From an uncultured Bacteroidales bacterium (GTDB taxonomy: Bacteria; Bacteroidota; Bacteroidia; Bacteroidales; UBA932), in assembly GCA_905234795.1 (NCBI GenBank), contig CAJOIQ010000001.1:62001-126000 (forward strand): 64,000 bases of DNA, given 5' to 3'. The position numbers and the translations under genes were made by a program. This document shows positions 18,204-25,815 of the stretch, one piece after another. A model generated the notes under the pieces. That model did no database searches and was not told where the DNA came from. It saw nothing but the letters and a program-made list of their open reading frames with translations. Positions within the stretch are counted from its first letter, which is position 1, and each line of letters opens with the position of its first letter.

Positions 18204-20129
18204 ATGAGCAAACACTTCACCCTTCCCTACGAAGGCGGGCTCATCAAAGAGAACCTGCCTGCAGGCATTCTCCACACCTACGAGAAAATCTGGACCCATG
18301 TGTATCCGGAATCCCGTCCGGCGTCATATGCCATTGCCGATCTCATCGAAGAGGCCATCAAGGCCAAGAAAGACGGCCTGTTCCGCCTGGGTCTCACTAC
18401 GGGTTCCACCCCCATCTCCCTGTACAATGAACTCACCCGCCGCAACCAGGCGGGGAAAATCTCTTTCCAAAACGTGGAAGTGGTCTCCATTGACGAGTAC
18501 TATCCTTCTTCCAAGGAAGAGGCCCAAAGCCGCAACAGCCGTCTGCACAGGGCCCTGCTGGACCGCGTGGACATCAAGAAAGAGAACATCCACATCCCCG
18601 ACGGCTCCGTTCCCGCCGAAAAACTCACGGAATACTGCGCCAAGTTCGACGCCCTGGCCCGGGATCTGGACCTGCTGGTCATCGGCATCGGAGAACAGGG
18701 ACAGGTGGGCTTCAACGAGGCCGGCTCCAATGAAAAGACACGCACCCGCGTGGTGAGGCTGTCCTATTCCTCCCGCCGTCGCCAGGCCGTGAACTTCAAC
18801 AACGACATCGCCGCCACCCCCGACAAAGCCATTACCCTGGGTATCAGCACCATGCTCAGCGCCAAGAAGATTATCCTCATGGCCTGGGGAGAAGACAAGG
18901 CCGCCGCGGTGAAAGCCATCGCCGAAGGTCCCCAGACCCTGGATTGCCCCGCATCCCTGCTGCAGGCCCACGACCACATCTCCTTCTACGTGGACGAGAC
19001 CGCGGCCAGTATGCTCACCAGCAGCGTGGCTCCCTGGCTGGTGGGTCCCTGCGACTGGACGCCCAAGTTCGTACGCAAGGCCGTGGTGTGGCTGTGCGAG
19101 GTAACGGGCAAGCCCATCCTCAAGCTCACGGAAAAGGATTATCTGAACAACGGCCTCAGCGAGCTTCTGGAAGTGCGCGGCAAGTTTGACAAGATCAATA
19201 TCGACGTCTTCAACGACCTCCAGCACACCATCACCGGCTGGCCCGGCGGCAAACCCAACGCCGACGACACCACGCGCCCGGTGAGCGCCAAGCCGTTCCC
19301 CAAGACCGTCCTCATCTTCTCCCCGCACCCCGACGACGACGTCATTTCCATGGGCGGCACCTTCATCCGTCTGGCCAGCCAGGGCCACGACGTCCATGTG
19401 GCCTATGAAACCTCCGGCAACGTGGCCGTGCACGACGACGTGGTGCTCCAGCACATGGACTGCGCCTTCCAGCTGGGCTTCGCCGATAAATTCGAAGAGG
19501 TAAAGAAGATCGTGGAGAGCAAGGTTCCCGGCCAGCCGGAGCCCCGCGCCCTGCTGGAAATGAAGGGCGCTATCCGCCGTTCCGAGGCCCGCGGCGCCGT
19601 CCGTTCCTTCGGCCTCAACGACAACACCAACGCCCACTTCCTCAACCTGCCCTTCTACGAGAGCGGCGGCATCAAGAAGAATCCGCGCACCCAGGCCGAT
19701 GTGGACATCATCAAGGAGCTCATGAACAAGCTGGAGCCCGACATGATCTTCATGGCCGGTGACCTGGCCGATCCTCACGGCACGCACCGCGTGTGCACCG
19801 AGGCTGCCCTGGAAGCCCTGGAGCAGCTCAAGGAGAAAAAAGTGGCCTGGACGCAGAAGACCCACGTGTGGCTGTACCGCGGCGCCTGGATGGAATGGGA
19901 GCTGGGCCGCGTGGACATGGCCGTCCCGCTCAGCCCGGAAGAAGTGGTGATGAAACGCCACGCCATCTTCCGCCACCTGTCCCAGAAGGATATCGTCCCG
20001 TTCCCCGGTGAAGACCCGCGCGAGTTCTGGCAGCGGGCCGAGGAACGCACCTCCAACACCGCCAAACTGTATGACCAGCTGGGCATGGCCGAATATCAGG
20101 CCATTGAAGTATTCCTGAAATTATTTTAA
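18204..20129 (+). CDS. NagB-like domain fused to a PIG-L/LmbE-type deacetylase
   Basis: The protein has 641 residues. Residues about 1-320 have the glucosamine-6-phosphate deaminase fold (LTTGSTPISLYNEL, VSIDEYYP). Residues about 365-620 are a PIG-L deacetylase with the zinc-site motif PHPDDD and the late DLADPHGTHRVC. A homologous fusion is common in Bacteroidota. In this copy the deaminase active-site loop reads GIGEQGQVGFNEAGS, whereas the adjacent true NagB has GVGEDGHIAFNEP. The catalytic Asp and His are both Gln, while the Glu of FNE remains. The NagB domain may therefore be a sugar-phosphate-binding module rather than an active deaminase (inference), with the PIG-L part as the catalytic half. 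Confidence 0.9.
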   Translation: MSKHFTLPYEGGLIKENLPAGILHTYEKIWTHVYPESRPASYAIADLIEEAIKAKKDGLFRLGLTTGSTPISLYNELTRRNQAGKISFQNVEVVSIDEYYPSSKEEAQSRNSRLHRALLDRVDIKKENIHIPDGSVPAEKLTEYCAKFDALARDLDLLVIGIGEQGQVGFNEAGSNEKTRTRVVRLSYSSRRRQAVNFNNDIAATPDKAITLGISTMLSAKKIILMAWGEDKAAAVKAIAEGPQTLDCPASLLQAHDHISFYVDETAASMLTSSVAPWLVGPCDWTPKFVRKAVVWLCEVTGKPILKLTEKDYLNNGLSELLEVRGKFDKINIDVFNDLQHTITGWPGGKPNADDTTRPVSAKPFPKTVLIFSPHPDDDVISMGGTFIRLASQGHDVHVAYETSGNVAVHDDVVLQHMDCAFQLGFADKFEEVKKIVESKVPGQPEPRALLEMKGAIRRSEARGAVRSFGLNDNTNAHFLNLPFYESGGIKKNPRTQADVDIIKELMNKLEPDMIFMAGDLADPHGTHRVCTEAALEALEQLKEKKVAWTQKTHVWLYRGAWMEWELGRVDMAVPLSPEEVVMKRHAIFRHLSQKDIVPFPGEDPREFWQRAEERTSNTAKLYDQLGMAEYQAIEVFLKLF

Positions 20130-20139
20130 TACATTTTAT

Positions 20140-20934
20140 ATGAAAATCATCATCCGCAACAATTCCAAGGAGGGTTCCCTCTGGGCAGCCCACTACATTG
20201 CCAAGCGCATCAACGAGAAAGCTGCCGTCACCGACAAACCCTTTGTGATTGGCCTTTGCACCGGTTCCACCCCCATCGAGACCTATGCCGAGCTCATCCG
20301 CATGGTCAAGGCCGGCGAGGTTTCCTTCAAGAACGTGATTTCCTTCAACATGGACGAATATGTGGGCCTGCCGGAAAGCCATCCGGAGAGCTACCACAGC
20401 TTCATGCACCACAACCTGTTCGACCACATTGACGAGAAACCGGAGAACATCCACATCCTCAACGGCAATGCCAAGGACGTGGAGGCCGAGTGCGCCGCCT
20501 ATGAAAAGGCCATCGTGGACGCCGGCGGCTTCGACCTGTTCCTGGGCGGCGTTGGCGAAGACGGCCACATTGCCTTCAATGAGCCCTTCTCCTCCCTGAG
20601 CAGCCGCACCCGCGTGGTCACCCTCACCCAGGACACCCGTGAAGTGAACGCCCGTTTCTTCAACAACGATCCTTCGGCCGTACCCGCCCAGGCCCTCACC
20701 GTGGGCGTTGCCACCGTGCTCGGCGCCAAGGAAGTGGTCATCCTGGCCTTCGGCTCCAAGAAAGCCCGCGCCCTCAAGGACGCCATCGAAGGCCCCATGT
20801 CCCACTACTGCACCCTGAGCGGCCTGCAGAACCACCCCGCCGGCACCATCGTGTGCGACGAGAACTCCATCTCCGAGGTCAAGGTTTCCAGCTACCGCTA
20901 CTTCAAAGCCGTAGAGGCCGCCGAGAATCTGTAG
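20140..20934 (+). CDS. nagB: Glucosamine-6-phosphate deaminase
   Basis: This 264-residue enzyme converts glucosamine 6-phosphate to fructose 6-phosphate and ammonia, feeding amino sugars into glycolysis. All family landmarks are present: LCTGSTPIETYAEL for phosphate binding, FNMDEYVGLPESHPESY, GGVGEDGHIAFNEP with the catalytic Asp and His, and SSLSSRTRVVTLTQDTR. Length matches E. coli NagB. It starts 10 bases after the NagB/PIG-L fusion and ends the plus-strand operon before a strong bidirectional hairpin. Confidence 0.97.
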   Translation: MKIIIRNNSKEGSLWAAHYIAKRINEKAAVTDKPFVIGLCTGSTPIETYAELIRMVKAGEVSFKNVISFNMDEYVGLPESHPESYHSFMHHNLFDHIDEKPENIHILNGNAKDVEAECAAYEKAIVDAGGFDLFLGGVGEDGHIAFNEPFSSLSSRTRVVTLTQDTREVNARFFNNDPSAVPAQALTVGVATVLGAKEVVILAFGSKKARALKDAIEGPMSHYCTLSGLQNHPAGTIVCDENSISEVKVSSYRYFKAVEAAENL

Positions 20935-20958
20935 GAAAGATTTTACATTTAGTATAAT

Positions 20959-20991
20959 AAATAAAGGTGACTCGCTGAGTCACCTTTATTT
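20959..20991. terminator. Perfect 15-bp bidirectional terminator between nagB and the CXXX operon
   Basis: An A/T-rich base, then AAAGGTGACTC, a GCT loop and GAGTCACCTTT form a perfect 15-bp stem with T-runs on both strands. The TAA stop of the facing 90-residue gene (20986-20988) lies inside the right arm, so that gene is terminated immediately at its stop. Confidence 0.9.
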
Positions 20992-21258
20992 TTCAATCAG
21001 GAAAACCTCACAGGAGTCAAAATCAATCTCCCAATTTCCCCCTTCAATACTTTTCCATGCGTATTTTTTGGACATGTCATCCCACCATTTCTTAAAGGCG
21101 GTTTGAGTTCGTCCCATGTCCTGGACCATTTTTTCATAAAGGACCCCGTTGTCGGCCGGAAGTGCCTTTGCTAATTCTGCAAGGCCATTTTTCCGTTCAA
21201 AAAGGACCTGAATGGCATCCCGCTCTTCGGGGGTGACTTTTCCTACAGACTGTTTCAT
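20986..21258 (-). CDS. CXXX-repeat peptide modification system protein (small, soluble)
   Basis: This 90-residue protein has no signal peptide or membrane segment, so it should be cytoplasmic. Its pattern KVTPEERDAIQVLFERKNGL...QDMGRTQTAFKKWWDDMSKKYAW...GGNWEIDFDSCEVFL resembles, from memory, the small protein family named in automated annotation as CXXX repeat peptide modification system protein. Its biochemical role is unknown; a precursor-recognition or maturase-adaptor role is an inference. It is the last gene of the five-gene operon, three bases after the surface lipoprotein gene, and its stop codon sits inside the terminator hairpin. Confidence 0.72.
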   Translation of the reverse strand: MKQSVGKVTPEERDAIQVLFERKNGLAELAKALPADNGVLYEKMVQDMGRTQTAFKKWWDDMSKKYAWKSIEGGNWEIDFDSCEVFLIEK

Positions 21259-21261
21259 ATT

Positions 21262-22833
21262 TCAGATGTTTTGATAGACTCTTATTTTACCAATACGGAC
21301 CAGACCGCAATCTTCTGTGGTTGACTTGAAAGTAAAGGCTATACGGATACGTTCTCCCACAAATGGGTCGAGGGAGAAATTATACTCTTTGGAATACCAA
21401 AGGGAAGTATTAATCTCCGAGACATCTAGGCTTGTCCAGGTATTGCTGGAAGCCGTCCAAACTTGCAGCCCGAAATCTCTGGTAAAATCTGAAAAATCTT
21501 GGGCGTAGATTTCAAAACTGATAGAGGCGTTGCTCTTTCCATTAAGATCGATTTCCCGGGATACCGCCCATGTGTCGGCCAAAACATATGGCTCATTCGA
21601 ATAGGGATGTGCCGCAAGAGTGTTGTCGTAGGAATTCCATATCCAGGTATAGTCACTTTCGGCGATATTGCTGAAGGTGTCGGACCAGTTGCCCAGGCCG
21701 GTTTCGAAGTCGTCACCCATTAGGACCTCGTGGCTGGCCGAAGTCCCGTATGTGCTGGTGACTTCGTTATGACCAGTATAATCGCTTATGATCAGGGTTA
21801 CGCCATTGTTAAGAAGAGCTTCACCATAGAGGCTGAGTTTTAGCGAGGACTCGTTGCTCTTGATTTCATAATCCATCGAGTAAAAGGAACCCGTCTTGAA
21901 ACCGCTTCCGCCTCCAAAACTCTTAAGCTTGTAATCGTTCGAGAGGTAAAAGGACAACTTGGAGATATTCTCAACATTTGCCAGCATCTTAAAATCGATA
22001 GACAAGCGATGGATGTAGTACTGCTTATCCGGCTCGGCAAACCATTCTACCAGAGGATCCCTCCAATAACAAAGATAGGGGGCAACTTGCACGCCCATTG
22101 CCGAAACCGAGGTCGTCTGGACCTCACCCCGCAGCCGAGTCCCGTTTTTGAGATGGGCATAGGGATAGGCTGTCACAGAAAATTCTCCGTCGTCAGAGTA
22201 TAAGAAGTTTGAAAGCAGGGGAGAAAGAGTAATACTGCCGTCCTCGGAGGGTAGATTGTCGGGATAATCATAGTTATCGCCATTTACATTCACGCCAATG
22301 CTTTCTATTTCATCGACTCTGACAAACTTCACTTTGAAAGACGGGATAAGCATATAATCACTATTACCGTCATTTCCGATAAAGTGGTACACAGAGTTGC
22401 AGTCCATGGACTCCATGCTGACGGCGGGATCTACCAGAGTTGTGAAGGATGAGACAGCACCCCGGGTTTCACCGTCTTCGTTCTTACAATAAGCACACGC
22501 AAAGTAAGTGACCCCGCTCTTCAATCCGGTCAACTCCGTACTGAAGGATCCCAGTCCGGCCTGATTGGCCTTGATGCGCGTCGCCCCTGAGGGGACGGAG
22601 CCGGAAAAAGACACGTTCGACAAAATGAATCCCCGTTCGGACAGCGATTTTCCGCCGTCCTTCCCGATATTGCCGGTAAGGAGAGCCGATGTTGACGTTA
22701 CATTGGTAACCCCGACCGCGCCGACGGAGGGTTTTCCATAGACATATTCATAGGTGTACTCTTTTTTGGTACAGCCATAGCCCAATGTTATTAACAGCAG
22801 GAGGGGCAGGAGGGAGTGGGTGAATCGCTTCAT
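21262..22833 (-). CDS. Surface lipoprotein with FN3-like and C-terminal jelly-roll (adhesin-like) domains, in the CXXX operon
   Basis: The 523-residue protein has a signal peptide and lipobox (LLITLGYGCTKK). A fibronectin-III-like domain follows at about residues 38-130 (TSTSALLTGNIGKDGGKSLSERG, ITYFACAY-like FACAYCKNEDGE). The middle region of about 230 residues is not recognised. A C-terminal domain of about 150 residues begins at DDFETGLGNWSDTF and continues LADTWAVSREIDLNGKSNASISFEIY, typical of cleaved-adhesin/choice-of-anchor-J jelly rolls. It lies inside the CXXX operon, overlapping the upstream maturase by 4 bases and 3 bases from the downstream gene. It may bind, display or act with the modified peptide at the surface (inference). 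It is visibly more AT-rich than flanking housekeeping genes. Confidence 0.78.
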   Translation of the reverse strand: MKRFTHSLLPLLLLITLGYGCTKKEYTYEYVYGKPSVGAVGVTNVTSTSALLTGNIGKDGGKSLSERGFILSNVSFSGSVPSGATRIKANQAGLGSFSTELTGLKSGVTYFACAYCKNEDGETRGAVSSFTTLVDPAVSMESMDCNSVYHFIGNDGNSDYMLIPSFKVKFVRVDEIESIGVNVNGDNYDYPDNLPSEDGSITLSPLLSNFLYSDDGEFSVTAYPYAHLKNGTRLRGEVQTTSVSAMGVQVAPYLCYWRDPLVEWFAEPDKQYYIHRLSIDFKMLANVENISKLSFYLSNDYKLKSFGGGSGFKTGSFYSMDYEIKSNESSLKLSLYGEALLNNGVTLIISDYTGHNEVTSTYGTSASHEVLMGDDFETGLGNWSDTFSNIAESDYTWIWNSYDNTLAAHPYSNEPYVLADTWAVSREIDLNGKSNASISFEIYAQDFSDFTRDFGLQVWTASSNTWTSLDVSEINTSLWYSKEYNFSLDPFVGERIRIAFTFKSTTEDCGLVRIGKIRVYQNI

Positions 22834-23702
22834 CGGCCTATGATTTCAAACGGGTCTAAATACGAAGTGGGATTATCTGGAACGGCAAAATTCCGCTCCA
22901 CATGAGCGGTGATGCACTGGCCACGGGACGGAGTGTTGACCTCCCTGGTGCGGAGGCGGTTCATCCACACACAGCGCTTGCACTGCCATGCGTCACACTG
23001 GCGGCACAAGGGAGCATGATCCAATTGATACAACTGGGCCAGGGGAACCGCCGGCCCGGTGTCCAGCGAGCCGCAGGAGTGGTCCGGATCATCGGCAAAG
23101 AAACCGGGGCAAACATAGAAGTTCCCGTTCGGGGCCACTGTAAGGTGTGTTTCTCCGGCCCCACAATGATTGGGACGCTCAAGAGTGGCACGGTCGGTAA
23201 TGATATTGACCTGGACTCCTTCCGGAAGGGACGGAAGGCTCTCCAGCAGGGAACGATATTCTTCGGCCCGTTCGGGAGTCATGGTCCAGGAGTCTGTAAA
23301 CATCACATTCAGGCGAAGGAACCGGTTGGAATACCTGCACAGCATTTCCGGCAACATATGCATCTGGGACAGGCTCAGGCGCAGGATGACATTCTTGTCC
23401 CGGTTGGGCTTAAAGTTGGCCAGACGCTCCGGGGTATCCAGAACCGTAATGTCCCATATGGAATCGGATGTCAGGTCCCATTGCCCGATATAGATGTGAT
23501 TGATTTTATCCAGTTCCTCCCGCAGCTCCTTACCCGGAGGCCTGGAGCAGAGCACGTCCACAGCCAGATCCCTGGTCTGGGCAAAGTACACCGCCTTGCG
23601 CAGGGTCTCCACATCCATCCTGTCTCCGCCCTTGGGAGGGTCCGGGTAATGGCAGAAGGACGGAGCGTCGGCATCCAGAAGTATGACTAAATATCGCAGC
23701 AT
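22830..23702 (-). CDS. CXXX repeat peptide maturase (SPASM-like protein without the radical SAM CxxxCxxC motif)
   Basis: The protein has 290 residues from the ATG at 23702 (MLRYLVILLDADAPSFCHYPDP), which fits better than a frame start at 23768 deep inside the upstream gene. The N-terminal two thirds resemble a radical SAM barrel but have no CxxxCxxC. The C-terminal part carries a SPASM-like set of cysteines (NHCGAGETHLTVAPNGNFYVC, CRQCDAWQCKRC and a final GQC). From memory this matches the family called CXXX repeat peptide maturase. It could bind auxiliary Fe-S clusters and assist the true radical SAM enzyme encoded just upstream, with which it overlaps by 16 bases. Confidence 0.8.
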   Translation of the reverse strand: MLRYLVILLDADAPSFCHYPDPPKGGDRMDVETLRKAVYFAQTRDLAVDVLCSRPPGKELREELDKINHIYIGQWDLTSDSIWDITVLDTPERLANFKPNRDKNVILRLSLSQMHMLPEMLCRYSNRFLRLNVMFTDSWTMTPERAEEYRSLLESLPSLPEGVQVNIITDRATLERPNHCGAGETHLTVAPNGNFYVCPGFFADDPDHSCGSLDTGPAVPLAQLYQLDHAPLCRQCDAWQCKRCVWMNRLRTREVNTPSRGQCITAHVERNFAVPDNPTSYLDPFEIIGR

Positions 23703-24901
23703 GTGGTTCTCGTGCTTTGCATGGCCGATAATTCCTCTTTGGTAACCTTCCGGCTCAGGCGTGACCAATAATAGTTGTTTGCCCTCACACGCGCCTTATG
23801 CATTTTGCAAATAGCGGTAGACCGCACGAAAATAGTGCTTTCCGGCGCGGCATCGTAGTTTTCTCCCTGACACCAGGAGCACCCGGAGGCAACCTCACAG
23901 CCCCGGCACTCCGGCGGACTCTGGGTAAGTCGGTCAAGTGTGAGGAAGGGCCTCAACAAATCCTGGTCTATTCCGTCGCGGACGTTGCCGATGATGATGG
24001 GTGCCTTGGAGCGGAGCGAGTATGCAGCGAAACGGGTGCAAGGATAGAAGTTCCCGGCTGCGTCTACGGACAGCATCATGCCGGCGCCGCACCAGTTCTG
24101 GTTTTCTCTGTCGGGATCCAGGGGACGACCGATATCGGAACTGAAAAACGAGCACACATGATGCTGATACAGTCCTCCGTCAATCATATCATCGGCCAAA
24201 GCCACCAGCTGACGTTCCAGAATCAAATCGTCTCCTTCCTTCCATACGGGCTCGAAGACACAATTGATGTTAACCTCGGTGATGCCCAGCCCGAACAGAT
24301 GCAGGACACTTTCCCGAATATACGGGAGGTCGTCACTGGAGACGGTAACCTTGGTGCCCATGGACGGGAATTGTGACAGCCACAAAGGGATGTTGCGCAC
24401 CACGTCGGCATAAGAACCTCGGCCAGAGCCCTTCCAAACGCGGTTTAAATCGTGTTTGGTCTGTGTGCCGTCAATGGTAATTCCTATAGATAGATGTAAG
24501 ATGTTTTTCTGGATGAATTGCTGCACCTTGGGCTCATGGTAGTTAATTCCGTTGGTGGAAAAACTAAAGCGATAAGAGTTGAACCAGGGGTGGTCCAGCA
24601 AGAACATCTGTTCCTTGATATAGTCGCACAGGTTGTCAATCAGGTCTATTTCCAGGAAAGGTTCTCCTCCTATAAAATCGAAGACCACGCTTTCCTGATG
24701 AAACTGTTCCCTGTCGGCCAGGATATAGTCTACCGCAGCCTTGGCGGTATCCAGACTCATGCGTTCTTTGGAATTCTTGCCCACCAGGTAGCAGTATTTA
24801 CAGGCCAGCTGGCAATCCTTGGTGACGATGAAGGTGATGTTTTTGGCCACTCCACCCTTCCAGGACCTGTTTGTCTCCCGAATATCCATAGGTTTATCCA
24901 C
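23687..24901 (-). CDS. Radical SAM/SPASM peptide maturase, CXXX-repeat target type
   Basis: This 404-residue enzyme has the radical SAM motif CQLACKYC (Cys30, 34, 37) for the 4Fe-4S cluster that cleaves S-adenosylmethionine, and the GGEP segment FIGGEPFLEIDL. Its C-terminal SPASM domain (WCGAGMMLSVDAAGNFYPC, then CRGCEVASGCSWC and CKMH) is for auxiliary clusters. SPASM maturases commonly act on ribosomal peptides, for example by forming thioether crosslinks to Cys. The overlapping upstream gene encodes a protein with Cys at every fourth position, the evident substrate. The start at 24901 overlaps the precursor stop by 8 bases; Met5 is an alternative. Confidence 0.88.
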   Translation of the reverse strand: MDKPMDIRETNRSWKGGVAKNITFIVTKDCQLACKYCYLVGKNSKERMSLDTAKAAVDYILADREQFHQESVVFDFIGGEPFLEIDLIDNLCDYIKEQMFLLDHPWFNSYRFSFSTNGINYHEPKVQQFIQKNILHLSIGITIDGTQTKHDLNRVWKGSGRGSYADVVRNIPLWLSQFPSMGTKVTVSSDDLPYIRESVLHLFGLGITEVNINCVFEPVWKEGDDLILERQLVALADDMIDGGLYQHHVCSFFSSDIGRPLDPDRENQNWCGAGMMLSVDAAGNFYPCTRFAAYSLRSKAPIIIGNVRDGIDQDLLRPFLTLDRLTQSPPECRGCEVASGCSWCQGENYDAAPESTIFVRSTAICKMHKARVRANNYYWSRLSRKVTKEELSAMQSTRTTCCDI

Positions 24902-25652
24902 TGGATCTGACGCAAGCGTCGTAGCAGGAACTATAACACTGAGCGTAACAGCTGTCTTCGCAGAAGAAGTAACAGGAGCCGCGATCCGAGCATCCGGTAC
25001 TCTGACTCTTGGCGCTGCTTGTACACCAGCCTCTGCAGGAGCTCACACAGTAGCTTCTACATGAACCGCCACACTGGTTTTGACAGGAGTTGGAACAGAT
25101 TGTTGAGCAATAGGCCGAACAGTTTTGCGTGCATTCGTAGCAACCTCGTGCCGATGAAGAAGAGCACTCTGTATTACATCCTCCTGTGCAATTACCCCCA
25201 CAACTGCCGGAACATGATCCTTCGCACGTTCCCGAGCAGGTCCCTTCACAGGAAGATGAGCATGCTCCGCCGCACCCTCCGGTACAGGTCTCGGAACATG
25301 TTCCCGTACAAGAAGTGCAACTGGAGTCACAAGTGCCGGTACAGGTGTTTTGACAACTGCCCGTGCAGGTGTCCTTACAAGTTTTGCCGCAATTCCCCGT
25401 ACACACGGATGAGCAACTGCTTGTACAGTCTCCGCTGCATCCGCTGGAGCAGGAACCGCTGCACGCATTAGTGCAGCCGGACTCGCACTCTTTGTTGCAG
25501 TCTACCGTGATTACTTCTTCCTTAACGCAGGAGAGCAGCTGTGCGCCGCCGGAAAGGACGGCAATGGCCGGAAGTGCCATTGAGCCCAGTTTACGCAGGA
25601 ATTCGCGCCGGGATGACAGTTGATCGGATTCTTTCATTCCATTGATGTTCAC
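24894..25652 (-). CDS. CXXX-repeat cysteine-rich precursor peptide with Tat-type lipoprotein leader
   Basis: The protein has 252 residues and 48 cysteines. Residues 13-42 form a twin-arginine leader (SSRREFLRKLG, hydrophobic stretch) ending in the lipobox LLSC with Cys42 as candidate lipid anchor. From Cys52 the chain is built of C-x-x-x units: 16 Cys in perfect four-residue register (52-112), 13 more (115-163) after a one-residue slip, a gap of exactly two units to Cys171, then 174-210 and 227-247. Spacer residues are Gly/Ser/Thr/Asn/Asp-rich at first and Tyr-rich at the end (CYAQCYSSCYDAC). It is the first gene of the operon and overlaps the radical SAM maturase. It is the probable substrate for thioether or similar modification in the cytoplasm before export. 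Confidence 0.88.
   Translation of the reverse strand: MNINGMKESDQLSSRREFLRKLGSMALPAIAVLSGGAQLLSCVKEEVITVDCNKECESGCTNACSGSCSSGCSGDCTSSCSSVCTGNCGKTCKDTCTGSCQNTCTGTCDSSCTSCTGTCSETCTGGCGGACSSSCEGTCSGTCEGSCSGSCGGNCTGGCNTECSSSSARGCYECTQNCSAYCSTICSNSCQNQCGGSCRSYCVSSCRGWCTSSAKSQSTGCSDRGSCYFFCEDSCYAQCYSSCYDACVRSSG
24900..25500 (-). repeat. Coding repeat array: tandem Cys-x-x-x codon units
   Basis: Within the precursor gene a TGC/TGT-type codon recurs every 12 bases over most of this stretch, giving a 12-base periodicity. Long runs are uninterrupted except for slips near codons 112-115, 171-174 and 210-227. The periodicity exists at protein level; the DNA units are not identical, so this is not a CRISPR or simple satellite. 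Confidence 0.85.
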
Positions 25653-25662
25653 GTACTTACGA

Positions 25663-25693
25663 CAAAGAAAGCAATTATTTTTTGTTTTTCAAA
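25663..25693 (-). promoter_or_regulatory. Promoter of the CXXX peptide operon
   Basis: On the minus strand TTTG (25693-25690) is followed after exactly 19 bases by TTTCTTTG (25670-25663), one base off the TAnnTTTG consensus. The start codon at 25652 is ten bases further, so the operon is likely transcribed independently of the EF-G2 gene with a very short leader. Confidence 0.65.
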
Positions 25694-25727
25694 AAAAAAG
25701 AGCCCTTTCATGACGTATTCAAAAGGA

Positions 25728-25757
25728 AATAGCCCCCGGCGTTCACCGAGGGCTATT
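25728..25757 (-). terminator. Hairpin terminator after the EF-G2-like gene
   Basis: AATAGCCC and GGGCTATT form an 8-bp outer stem with an inner CGG/CCG pairing. On the minus strand it is followed by a T-rich tract. It lies 58 bases after the stop at 25816 and separates that gene from the CXXX operon promoter. Confidence 0.7.
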
Positions 25758-25815
25758 CTTTATTCGTTCACATACACCGGAGGCGGTAACATCGGCACAA
25801 CAAAACAAAATGGTC

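Noticed and set aside
18324..19976. 550-codon minus-strand frame opposite the NagB/PIG-L fusion
   Set aside because: Same kind of shadow frame; the plus strand has clear enzyme motifs.
24950..25500. Possible CRISPR-like or satellite repeat
   Set aside because: The 12-base periodicity comes from Cys-x-x-x codons in a coding frame; units differ in sequence and there are no constant repeats with unique spacers.
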